Source: an uncultured Phycisphaerales bacterium
GTDB lineage: Bacteria > Planctomycetota > Phycisphaerae > UBA1845 > CAIVHJ01
NCBI GenBank assembly: GCA_903905665.1
Contig: CAIVHJ010000119.1
Location: 1 to 6,082 of the forward strand
Length of the DNA stretch: 6,082 bases
Reading direction: 5' to 3'
How positions within the stretch are numbered: position 1 is the stretch's first letter; each line of letters starts with the position of its first letter. Of this stretch, positions 1 to 6,082 are shown one piece after another. The position numbers were made by a program, and so were the translations under genes. The notes under the pieces are model-generated. The model saw nothing but the letters and a program-made list of their open reading frames with translations, had not been told where the DNA came from and ran no database searches.

Positions 1-3
1 ACT

Positions 4-1149
4 ATGCCTGATCAGGGAACAAAGAACCGTTCGGCTTTCACGCTCATTGAGCTTCTCGTCGTCGTCGCCATCATCGGTCTGCTGATCGCGATCCTGCTGC
101 CTTCTCTCGCAGCAGCGAAGGAACAATCAAAGGCCCTGCTGTGCCTGACCAATCTGAGAACGCTCGGTCAGGGCGTCACGATGTACGTACAGATTTATAA
201 CGATAGACTCCCCGGTCCTCTGCACCCTGCCGTCTATCGCAAGCAGGGGCTCGACTCAATGATCAATGACCCCAACAGCAGTTATTATCATCATACCGTT
301 GCGGAGGCCCAAAGGGCTCAGGAGCGTTACTTGACCTGGAAACTGAGGATGATGTTTCAAGCTTCGGACATCAAATCCAACCCGATCACCGACACCATCT
401 CCACGTGTCCTACGATGCAGCAAATCAATTCCGACGAGAGCTTCGACAATTTTTACAGAACCACAGGCCGCCCTATGCCTCCTTTCGACTATGCCCTTAA
501 TAATGTCGGTCCTGATTCGATTGTGTGGGAATCCGACGGTGTTACGGTAAAACGAATCCAGCAAACTGCAGGGATGTCGACGGAGCATTACCGCATAACA
601 ACCCCTCCGCATTACTTTGGTTTCAGTATCTACAATATTTCCAGTCCCACCGCACCGGAGCAGGCCCTCGCAGACGCATTTCCTCCTGTACCCATCAGCC
701 AAATCAACAAACCCTCCGAAGAATGGATGATCGCCGATGCATGGTATCGATACAACACGAGTCTCAGGCCCGAACTCGTACAGGAAGGCACATATCAATG
801 GGGGTGGTCCGGAATAGCGTTACCTTATTGGGCACCCCATTTTGCCAAGGGATTTTCAAATTACACATATGATGCTACCTGGCGTAGCACTTCGAGCGCA
901 AATGTTCGCACAAATCGACGGGACGGAAGAACCAATACCGTCTTCTTCGATGGGCATTCGGCGTCCGTTCGCTCAGCAGCACTGTTCGGTACCATGCCAG
1001 TCGTGGGTCCAGTGTCACTAACGTTCTATGGATTTCCAGGAACGGTCAATTCTCATGCGCCTCTCGGATGTAACAGCAACACCTTTAATGGTCAGGGCGT
1101 GGAAATAATTAATGGGTGTCCGGATTTCATAACTTGGAACAGTGACTAG
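4..1149 (+). CDS. Prepilin-type (type II secretion/pseudopilin-like) protein with DG processing motif
   Basis: The 381-residue product begins with a short basic leader (K7, R9), followed by a class III prepilin cleavage site, SA^FTLIELLVVVAIIG. Ala11 stands at -1 where Gly is usual, and Glu16 is at +5 of the mature protein. The hydrophobic helix runs to about residue 35 and continues into the LLPSLAAAKEQ stretch typical of planctomycete and verrucomicrobial pseudopilins. Near the C-terminus, RRDGRTNTVFFDGHSASV (305-322) matches the prepilin processing-associated H-X9-DG motif, except that the His position is Arg306. Cysteines lie at 47, 135 (in a TCP motif), 356 and 372. By family knowledge, a prepilin peptidase would process it and it would sit in the inner membrane or in a pseudopilus. 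Its specific role is unknown, and such genes are usually present in many copies. The start at base 4 places the leader correctly, but the ribosome site lies outside the window. Sampled G+C (about 45-50%) is lower than in the genes that follow. Confidence 0.9.
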   Translation: MPDQGTKNRSAFTLIELLVVVAIIGLLIAILLPSLAAAKEQSKALLCLTNLRTLGQGVTMYVQIYNDRLPGPLHPAVYRKQGLDSMINDPNSSYYHHTVAEAQRAQERYLTWKLRMMFQASDIKSNPITDTISTCPTMQQINSDESFDNFYRTTGRPMPPFDYALNNVGPDSIVWESDGVTVKRIQQTAGMSTEHYRITTPPHYFGFSIYNISSPTAPEQALADAFPPVPISQINKPSEEWMIADAWYRYNTSLRPELVQEGTYQWGWSGIALPYWAPHFAKGFSNYTYDATWRSTSSANVRTNRRDGRTNTVFFDGHSASVRSAALFGTMPVVGPVSLTFYGFPGTVNSHAPLGCNSNTFNGQGVEIINGCPDFITWNSD

Positions 1150-1185
1150 GCATTCTCCACATTGATCACATCAATATGGTGATGC
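1150..1185. promoter_or_regulatory. Inverted repeat spanning the apparent amidase start codon
   Basis: ATTGAT (1161-1166) and ATCAAT (1170-1175) are exact inverted copies around a 3-base CAC loop. Past one C/A mismatch, CCA (1157-1159) pairs with TGG (1177-1179). An outer GCAT (1150-1153) pairs with ATGC (1182-1185) across a small unpaired bulge. The structure starts right after the stop codon of the upstream gene and contains the ATG at 1176. No T-tract follows, so it is a poor classical terminator. It could be an operator, an RNA hairpin that hides the ATG, or the end of the pseudopilin transcript. The repeat is seen directly; its function is inferred. Confidence 0.5.
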
Positions 1186-2204
1186 TTGTAGTTGATTGCG
1201 TGGAAATCTTTCACAACATTAAATCACACGCGTGCTTTTTCACCGGGTTTGTCCTGTTAGCATCCGGTTGTGCAATTCCTCAGCCGTTCGGTCGGCCGGG
1301 GGAACCGCTAAAACGATCGGGCGATGAAATCGTCGTTTGTGGGCGGTTGTTTCATACCGGTGCGCCGGTGGTGCTGTGGACCGATCCGGGCGGATACGAC
1401 GCCTATCGGGCTGAATGTCGCTTTACCCCGGACCGGCAATTTCCCTCCAACCCCGTCAGCGATTCCGTCATCCGCTACAGCACATTCCGAGGCCACCTTC
1501 CCGACGAAACGGCTCAGCAGGTGATTGAACACGGCTGGGACGTTGAGACGTTGCGGCAGTACGTCGATCTGTTCGTGTATCATTACGATGTGTGCGGAAC
1601 TTCGCGGCGATGCTTCGAAGTGCTCCATGACATTCGAGGACTCAGCGTCCATTTCATGCTCGACGTCGATGGAACCATTTACCAAACGCTCGACCTCAAG
1701 GAACGCGCCTGGCACGCCGGTTCCGCCAACGACCGCAGCATCGGCATCGAAATCGCCAATATCGGCGCCTATCCCGATATGAATACGCTCAACGAATGGT
1801 ACGCCGCCGACGAACAGGGGCGAACCCTCCTGACGCTGCCGGACCGGCTCGCGTCCAACAGCGGAATTCGCACTCCGGGTTTTGCAGCCCGACCTTCCCG
1901 CAACGACGTCGTCGAGGGAGAACTGCAGGGCAAAACCCTCTACCAATACGATTTGACCGATGCCCAGTATGACTCGCTCATCAAACTCAACGCCACGCTG
2001 TGTCGGGTTCTCCCGCGAATTCGCCCCGATTACCCCCGCGATGCCGAAGGCCGCCTGCGAACCTCCGTCTTAACTCCGGACGAACTGGCGAACTTCAGCG
2101 GACTGGTCGGTCATTTCCATATCACCGATAATAAAGTGGACCCCGGACCCGCGTTCAACTGGGATCGCGTGGTTGACGGCGTTCACGACATTTTGAATCG
2201 GTAA
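1176..2204 (+). CDS. N-acetylmuramoyl-L-alanine amidase (Amidase_2/AmpD-like), probable lipoprotein
   Basis: This 342-residue protein would cut the bond between N-acetylmuramic acid and L-alanine in peptidoglycan or its fragments. Amidase_2 landmarks are in order: H136 in VYHYD (first zinc ligand position), SVHF with H159, DGTIYQ, the AWHAG motif with H180, IGIEIAN with E192 (catalytic Glu position), and GHFHITDNKVDPGPAFNW with H313 (zinc), K320 (catalytic Lys position) and D322 (zinc). The H313-to-D322 loop seems one residue shorter than in AmpD. A segment before the fold (about 49-82, including VVLWTDPGGYDAYR) and a long insert (about 200-305) make it larger than AmpD. FVLLASGC (25-32) looks like a lipobox, with Cys32 as the lipidated residue, so it is probably membrane-anchored outside the cytoplasm. 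The start is uncertain: GTG at 1200 gives a more normal 23-residue signal peptide before the Cys and escapes the inverted repeat over the ATG. Neither start has a clear Shine-Dalgarno site. The gene is probably cotranscribed with the phosphoesterase gene 6 bases downstream. Confidence 0.9.
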   Translation: MVMLVVDCVEIFHNIKSHACFFTGFVLLASGCAIPQPFGRPGEPLKRSGDEIVVCGRLFHTGAPVVLWTDPGGYDAYRAECRFTPDRQFPSNPVSDSVIRYSTFRGHLPDETAQQVIEHGWDVETLRQYVDLFVYHYDVCGTSRRCFEVLHDIRGLSVHFMLDVDGTIYQTLDLKERAWHAGSANDRSIGIEIANIGAYPDMNTLNEWYAADEQGRTLLTLPDRLASNSGIRTPGFAARPSRNDVVEGELQGKTLYQYDLTDAQYDSLIKLNATLCRVLPRIRPDYPRDAEGRLRTSVLTPDELANFSGLVGHFHITDNKVDPGPAFNWDRVVDGVHDILNR

Positions 2205-2210
2205 TCCATC

Positions 2211-4385
2211 ATGTTACGACGCACTTTTCTGTTGTTGTGGTTCTGGATTGGAATCGTTCCTGCCTGTGCGGCACAACCGGTTTTACAACCCATCGAAAAT
2301 TTCTCATTCGTCCAGATCACCGATCTTCATATCCCGCCGCATCTGATCCGAACCGGCGAACCTCAACCTCCACCCGGTGCCGACGCCCTCGCATGGATCA
2401 ATCAACAAATCGTTCAACCTCAGACGGTCGAGGACCTCGGGTTTCACTTTCCCGTCCCATCGTTCGGTTTAGCGACGGGGGACCTGACCGAATACGGAAT
2501 GATCGACGACACGTGGCCGCAATTTGAAAAGAACTTCTCGGCGTTGCCTTTTCCTCTGTACGTCACCGCCGGCAATCACGACAACACCTGGGTGGCGATG
2601 CTGCACATTTTGCGGCAGCGATACGGCGGAGAAAATTATTCATTTGACAAATCCGGCTGCCATTTTGTGATGCTCTGTTCCGCCACCCCGCAGGAACCGA
2701 TCCCGACGATCCCCGCCCAGACTCGGACGTGGCTCAAACGCGATCTGGACGCAATCGCTCCCGGAACGCCGGTGTTTGTGGCGATGCACCATCCCATCTG
2801 GAGTGACGAATTCGCCAATCCCGCCGAATCCGACACTTTCATCGATCTGCTTCGCAACTACAACGTCGTCCTTATGCTTTATGGTCACGGACACAGCGTC
2901 CGATACGACACCACGGACGGCATCGACGGAACGATGGGTGGATCGACCTTTGGAAAGAACGCCGGCTATGCGCTCGTCAGTCTTCAGGATGAGCGATTGC
3001 GCGTCTTGTATCATTACTTCCACAATCCGCAATCCGGCGAAACAAACGCAGCCCCACTATGGAAAACGCTGCTCGACAAACCGATTTCTGTGAAACCGGC
3101 GCAGCGACTTTTTCAAATCATTGAACCGCTCACCATTCACAACGATCAACTCGATGTCACCCTGAAGCCCAAAACCGTCACGCAACACCTGGACGACGGA
3201 AAAACCGAATTCCAAATCGACGGAAATATCGTCCCCGCGCAATTTCTGGGTTCCGACAAACCTCAACCCGCGTGGCGAATTCAACTGCCCGACCTCATCG
3301 CCGGTCGGCATCTCCTGACGGTTCGCGCCAAGGCCGCCGATGGAGATTCTGACTTACGCACGGCAATTTTTCAAACTCCCACAGATTCCCTGAATTGCAT
3401 CTGGCGACTGGACCTTCCCGCCGCCGTCAAAGCGGCGCCCGTGGTCATCGACGACCAGCTGGTTCTGGCACGCACCGACGGAATCGTTACCGCCGTCAAT
3501 CGTCAAACGGGGCAACTGCGATGGGAATTCAAAACCGGCGGGGAAATCTTGGGCACACCCGCCTGGTCGGGCATGAATCTGGTTTTCGGATCGGGCGACG
3601 GCAAAGTTTATTCGCTCGATCGTGACGGAAAGATGCAGTGGTCATTCCAGTCCAGACTTCCGGTGTACGGCACGCCGTTGCTCGACAATGATCGCGCCTA
3701 TATCGGCGACAACGGCGGACGTTTGCTTGCCCTTCAATTGGAGAGCGGCTCGCCGGTCTGGACTTTCTCGCGCGCAGATTATTCCATCGAATGCCGACCC
3801 TGCCTCTGGAACGACCTGCTGATCTTCGGCGCATGGGACGGCTATCTTTATGCCGTGGATCGCCACACCGGGCAATTGAAATGGAAAGTGTATGGCCCCA
3901 AGTCGAGCGATGGCCAGGCTTCGCGTTACTATGCCCCCGCCGACGTCGCGCCGGTCATGTTCGGTGATTCGCTCTGGGTCTGCGACAGGGGATATTTACT
4001 GGGAACCTATGACGCAACCGGCTCGCCGATCAAACAGATCGCACAGGACATCGCCGCCATCAACGTCACGCCGGACGGGGAATTCCTGATCACGCGAGGT
4101 CTCAAGGACCAAGTCTGCAAACTGAATCAAAAAGGAGAAGTCGCCTGGACCGTTCCGATTCCCGCCGGACGGTTTCCGATCCCTCCCGCCTGTCATCAGG
4201 ATAAAATTTACGTGTGTTCCAATCGCGGCTTGCTCAGCGTGCTCGCGGCATCCGACGGAAAACTTCTCAAGCAGTATCAGACCACTCCCGGCTTTTACGT
4301 CATGGCGCCCATTACCGTGGATCAAGAGGGCATCTGTTATATCGCCGCCATGGACGGCACCGTCACCGCCCTGAAACTCGATTGA
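2211..4385 (+). CDS. Exported calcineurin-like metallophosphoesterase fused to a PQQ-type beta-propeller
   Basis: The 724-residue protein opens with a signal peptide (basic RR at 3-4, hydrophobic core 6-16, likely cleavage after Ala20 or Ala21). The phosphoesterase domain (about 30-270) has all the usual metal-binding motifs: D38-x-H40 in TDLH, G90-D91 in GDLTEYG, GNHD at 121-124, H193/H194 in AMHHP, and GHGH at 225-228. It should therefore be an active two-metal hydrolase; the substrate is unknown. An Ig-like beta segment follows (about 290-388). From about 395 to the end come propeller repeats of the PQQ/PQQ_2 kind, with a DxxTGxxxW-like core: AVNRQTGQLRWEF, SLDRDGKMQWSF, ALQLESGSPVWTF, AVDRHTGQLKWKV, KLNQKGEVAWTV and more degenerate ones, about seven or eight in all. 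These repeats usually form a propeller without bound PQQ, so a redox role should not be assumed. The ATG lies 6 bases after the amidase stop, which suggests an operon and translational coupling. The C-terminal repeat ends in TALKLD directly before the stop, so the propeller looks complete. Confidence 0.92.
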   Translation: MLRRTFLLLWFWIGIVPACAAQPVLQPIENFSFVQITDLHIPPHLIRTGEPQPPPGADALAWINQQIVQPQTVEDLGFHFPVPSFGLATGDLTEYGMIDDTWPQFEKNFSALPFPLYVTAGNHDNTWVAMLHILRQRYGGENYSFDKSGCHFVMLCSATPQEPIPTIPAQTRTWLKRDLDAIAPGTPVFVAMHHPIWSDEFANPAESDTFIDLLRNYNVVLMLYGHGHSVRYDTTDGIDGTMGGSTFGKNAGYALVSLQDERLRVLYHYFHNPQSGETNAAPLWKTLLDKPISVKPAQRLFQIIEPLTIHNDQLDVTLKPKTVTQHLDDGKTEFQIDGNIVPAQFLGSDKPQPAWRIQLPDLIAGRHLLTVRAKAADGDSDLRTAIFQTPTDSLNCIWRLDLPAAVKAAPVVIDDQLVLARTDGIVTAVNRQTGQLRWEFKTGGEILGTPAWSGMNLVFGSGDGKVYSLDRDGKMQWSFQSRLPVYGTPLLDNDRAYIGDNGGRLLALQLESGSPVWTFSRADYSIECRPCLWNDLLIFGAWDGYLYAVDRHTGQLKWKVYGPKSSDGQASRYYAPADVAPVMFGDSLWVCDRGYLLGTYDATGSPIKQIAQDIAAINVTPDGEFLITRGLKDQVCKLNQKGEVAWTVPIPAGRFPIPPACHQDKIYVCSNRGLLSVLAASDGKLLKQYQTTPGFYVMAPITVDQEGICYIAAMDGTVTALKLD

Positions 4386-4417
4386 TCTCTACCTCAACAT
4401 CGACGCTTATCAGAGCC

Positions 4418-4433
4418 CCCTGCGCCAGCAGGG
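4418..4433. terminator. Candidate hairpin in the convergent spacer
   Basis: CCCTGC (4418-4423) and GCAGGG (4428-4433) form a perfect 6-base-pair GC-rich stem with a GCCA loop, 33 bases after the phosphoesterase stop codon. The plus-strand sequence that follows, AGTTTGCGTCTT, is only weakly T-rich and the minus-strand side has no T-run. Its position between converging genes favours a transcription end, but it is not a canonical intrinsic terminator. Confidence 0.4.
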
Positions 4434-4447
4434 AGTTTGCGTCTTCA

Positions 4448-4478
4448 CTCCCCTCTCTTCAAGGGATGGTTGGGGGAG
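4448..4478. repeat. GC-rich imperfect inverted repeat in the convergent spacer
   Basis: CTCCCC (4448-4453) pairs with GGGGAG (4473-4478), plus one T-G wobble inside, around a 17-base loop. An alternative small stem, CCCT/AGGG (4451-4454 with 4462-4465), competes with it. The C-run/G-run composition resembles the dispersed palindromic repeats found between genes in many bacteria, but one copy in one window cannot show that it is repeated. It lies 17 bases downstream of the stop codon of the minus-strand gene, so it could also serve as that gene's transcript end. Confidence 0.35.
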
Positions 4479-4495
4479 GGTCTCCAGCCTGTCGA

Positions 4496-6082
4496 TTACG
4501 GGTGCGCCGGAAGTTCGCAAGAATTCTTTTCGGGCTGATCCTTTACCGAATCGCCCGTCGCTGAAGTCGCATCCAGCGGTTCCCAGAATCCGAAGTTGTC
4601 CTCCTCGATCTTGCTGTATCCGCCGATCTGATAATGAGCATACGAGTTGTAATTCCAGTGGAGGTATTCCGAATCGCCGCTGCCGATCGTCGTGATCAAG
4701 AAGTGATTGTTGAGCTCCCCAAACGCTTTCGCATGATCCACCGGCGACGCCGTATCGCCCCGTTCGGCATCGACCGGAATCCATCCGTAATTCGGCAGAT
4801 ACACCTGCGACCACCGATGGAAAAATTCGTCGATGCTGGCATCGTCTCCGCGAACGACGATCGCGCCCTGATACCGCGCGGGCAAACCGGCGGCCCGACA
4901 CAACGCTACAAAAGTATAGTTGTATTCTGAACACGATCCTTTGCCCCGCTTCAGAACCACCTCCGGAACGTCCCACCCCCCGCTGATCTCGTATTCCAGA
5001 TGCTCGCCCACATAGTCGAAAATCTTGCGCGCGATCCAGTAGGGATTTTTTTCCGACCCGACAATCTGTTTGACCGTTTCCTGAATGTAGGGGCTGTGGA
5101 TCAAATACCGCGCATTGTCCGCCGTGAATTTCTCACGAATCTCAGCCGGGATGTCCTCCAAACGACCCGTCTCTTCCGGCAAAATAAAATACCGAATCGC
5201 TGAAACCTCGGCCGGAACCTGATACGTGAACGTCGTCTTCGTCCCCGCCGGAACGCTGGCCCACTGGAACATCGCGCATTGCTGACCCCACTGATCCTGA
5301 TCCTGCCGAACCGGCGGCGCACTGTATTGAATTTCACCCAGCAATTTCTGGTTCGGAAGTTTCGTCGGAACCGCAACGCTCAGTCTCAAATCGCTCACCT
5401 CGCCCGGCCCATAATTGTTCAACGCCCACAGATACTCCACGTTCGCCCGGCGCGGGTTGAACACGTGATATTTTTCCCCCTGACCACGAATCGCCAAACG
5501 ATAAATTTTGCGATTTTGAAAATCGACGTTCCACACGACATCATCCTGACACGCCAATCCCGCTGGATAGGGACCGGGGGAACTGATGATGTCCACCACC
5601 TGCCCCCCCACCGGTTCGATCATGTACAACTCGTCCTTCGAACGATTGCTCGCCCAAAGATACTTTCCGTCATACGCAAGACACGTGCACGACGAATCCG
5701 GAGATGGAAAAAACGACAGAATCGTTCCGTCCTCCGGCGCAACCTTATAAATTTTGTCTTTGACCAGAATGAAAAGCGAATCCCCCGCCCCCGCCAAACC
5801 GGTAGCGCTTTTGTCCGGAGCATCGAACGTATCTTCCACAAGATTCGTCTGAAGGTTTAAGGCGCAAATTTTTCCGGTGTGATCGTCGCTGACGTAGAGC
5901 CGATCCTTCACAAACGTCAGTCCGTGCGGTTTGAGCACCGGCGATGCGATGGTCTTCGCCACCGATCCGTCGGCGGGATCGATTTCGTATATCTTGGCCT
6001 CTCGCCAATCCGCAACAAACAGATGTTTTCCGTCTGTCGCCAGTCCGGACGGATACCGCGCGGGGCATTCCAGCGTCTTCTG
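4496..6082 (-). CDS. Beta-propeller plus transglutaminase-like domain protein, 5' end beyond the window
   Basis: The reading frame runs from the right window edge to a TAA at 4496-4498, giving 528 visible residues and no stop upstream. The 40 residues encoded before the GTG at 5962 continue the repeat pattern (YPSGLATDGKHLFVADW), so that GTG is not the start. Visible residues about 10-210 form five propeller repeats of the NHL/YVTN-like kind, pattern P-x-GL-x-x-DG-xx-L-(x)n-IY-x-I, beginning near residues 10, 51, 93, 131 and 172. An Ig-like segment follows (about 205-300), of the sort that precedes bacterial transglutaminase domains. The transglutaminase-like core (about 330-445) has Cys384 in GKGSCSEYNY, His422 in FFHRWSQVYLP and Asp438 in IPVDAERGD, the complete Cys-His-Asp triad. 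By family this could be a cysteine protease, amidase or cross-linking enzyme; the reaction cannot be chosen from sequence. The C-terminal tail (about 500-528) is polar and low in predicted structure. Any signal peptide lies outside the window. The gene converges on the phosphoesterase gene across 110 bases. Confidence 0.9.
   Translation of the reverse strand, partial: QKTLECPARYPSGLATDGKHLFVADWREAKIYEIDPADGSVAKTIASPVLKPHGLTFVKDRLYVSDDHTGKICALNLQTNLVEDTFDAPDKSATGLAGAGDSLFILVKDKIYKVAPEDGTILSFFPSPDSSCTCLAYDGKYLWASNRSKDELYMIEPVGGQVVDIISSPGPYPAGLACQDDVVWNVDFQNRKIYRLAIRGQGEKYHVFNPRRANVEYLWALNNYGPGEVSDLRLSVAVPTKLPNQKLLGEIQYSAPPVRQDQDQWGQQCAMFQWASVPAGTKTTFTYQVPAEVSAIRYFILPEETGRLEDIPAEIREKFTADNARYLIHSPYIQETVKQIVGSEKNPYWIARKIFDYVGEHLEYEISGGWDVPEVVLKRGKGSCSEYNYTFVALCRAAGLPARYQGAIVVRGDDASIDEFFHRWSQVYLPNYGWIPVDAERGDTASPVDHAKAFGELNNHFLITTIGSGDSEYLHWNYNSYAHYQIGGYSKIEEDNFGFWEPLDATSATGDSVKDQPEKNSCELPAHP

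Noticed and set aside
256..798. Antisense open frame of 180 codons within the pseudopilin gene
   Set aside because: The product has no recognisable domain and is unbalanced in composition. The plus-strand frame has a clear leader and family motifs.
1150..1199. Sigma-70-like promoter between the pseudopilin and amidase genes
   Set aside because: A TTGATC at 1162 resembles a -35 box, but no convincing -10 box lies at the right distance, and the match is part of the palindrome.
1308..1946. Antisense open frame of 212 codons within the amidase gene
   Set aside because: It lies opposite the zinc and catalytic motifs of the amidase and encodes no recognisable motif; it is explained by codon bias on the other strand.
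2205..2210. Shine-Dalgarno site for the phosphoesterase gene
   Set aside because: The bases before the ATG (GGTAATCCATC) hold no purine-rich anti-16S match. The start rests on the signal peptide and the close spacing instead.
4410..4976. Minus-strand frame of 188 codons overlapping the spacer and the transglutaminase domain
   Set aside because: It is Arg/Gly/Ser-rich, out of frame with the Cys-His-Asp domain, and ends in the palindromic spacer; it is a frame shadow.
5279..5860. Plus-strand frame of 193 codons opposite the propeller repeats
   Set aside because: It is Arg-rich with no motif and lies entirely opposite well-formed propeller repeats.
1..6082. CRISPR array, tRNA, rRNA, riboswitch, transposase, or phage or defence genes
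   Set aside because: I saw no direct repeat arrays, no tRNA-like cloverleaf and no motif of these protein families on either strand.

Overview
The window reads as chromosomal DNA of a Planctomycetota-type bacterium, possibly Phycisphaerae-like; this is inference. The grounds are a large prepilin-like protein with a DG-type processing motif, exported proteins built as enzyme plus beta-propeller fusions, and start codons without clear Shine-Dalgarno sequences. No RNA gene, CRISPR array, insertion sequence, phage gene or recognisable defence system is visible. Four protein genes fill almost all of the window.

Layout: (1) 4-1149, plus strand, a type II secretion/pseudopilin-like protein with a class III prepilin leader. 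(2) 1176-2204, plus strand, a probable lipoprotein N-acetylmuramoyl-L-alanine amidase of the AmpD/PGRP-like Amidase_2 family. (3) 2211-4385, plus strand, an exported calcineurin-like metallophosphoesterase fused to an Ig-like segment and a PQQ-type beta-propeller. (4) 4496-6082, minus strand, a beta-propeller fused to a transglutaminase-like cysteine peptidase domain. Gene 4 is cut by the right window edge: its frame stays open to base 6082, so the GTG at 5962 is an internal codon and not the start.

Genes 2 and 3 are 6 bases apart and probably form one transcription unit. Gene 1 is separated from gene 2 by only 26 bases, but that gap holds a strong inverted repeat (about 1150-1185) that covers the apparent amidase start codon. 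Genes 3 and 4 converge on a 110-base spacer containing two GC-rich inverted repeats, a plausible shared terminator region or a copy of a dispersed palindromic element.

The common theme is the cell envelope. All three plus-strand products carry export signals, and the domains suggest peptidoglycan cleavage, phosphoester hydrolysis and protein or peptide bond chemistry outside the cytoplasm. No specific pathway can be assigned from the sequence. The most notable points are the two unrelated propeller-enzyme fusions facing each other, the palindrome over the amidase start, the loss of the usual His in the pseudopilin DG motif, and a step in G+C content between gene 1 and the rest.
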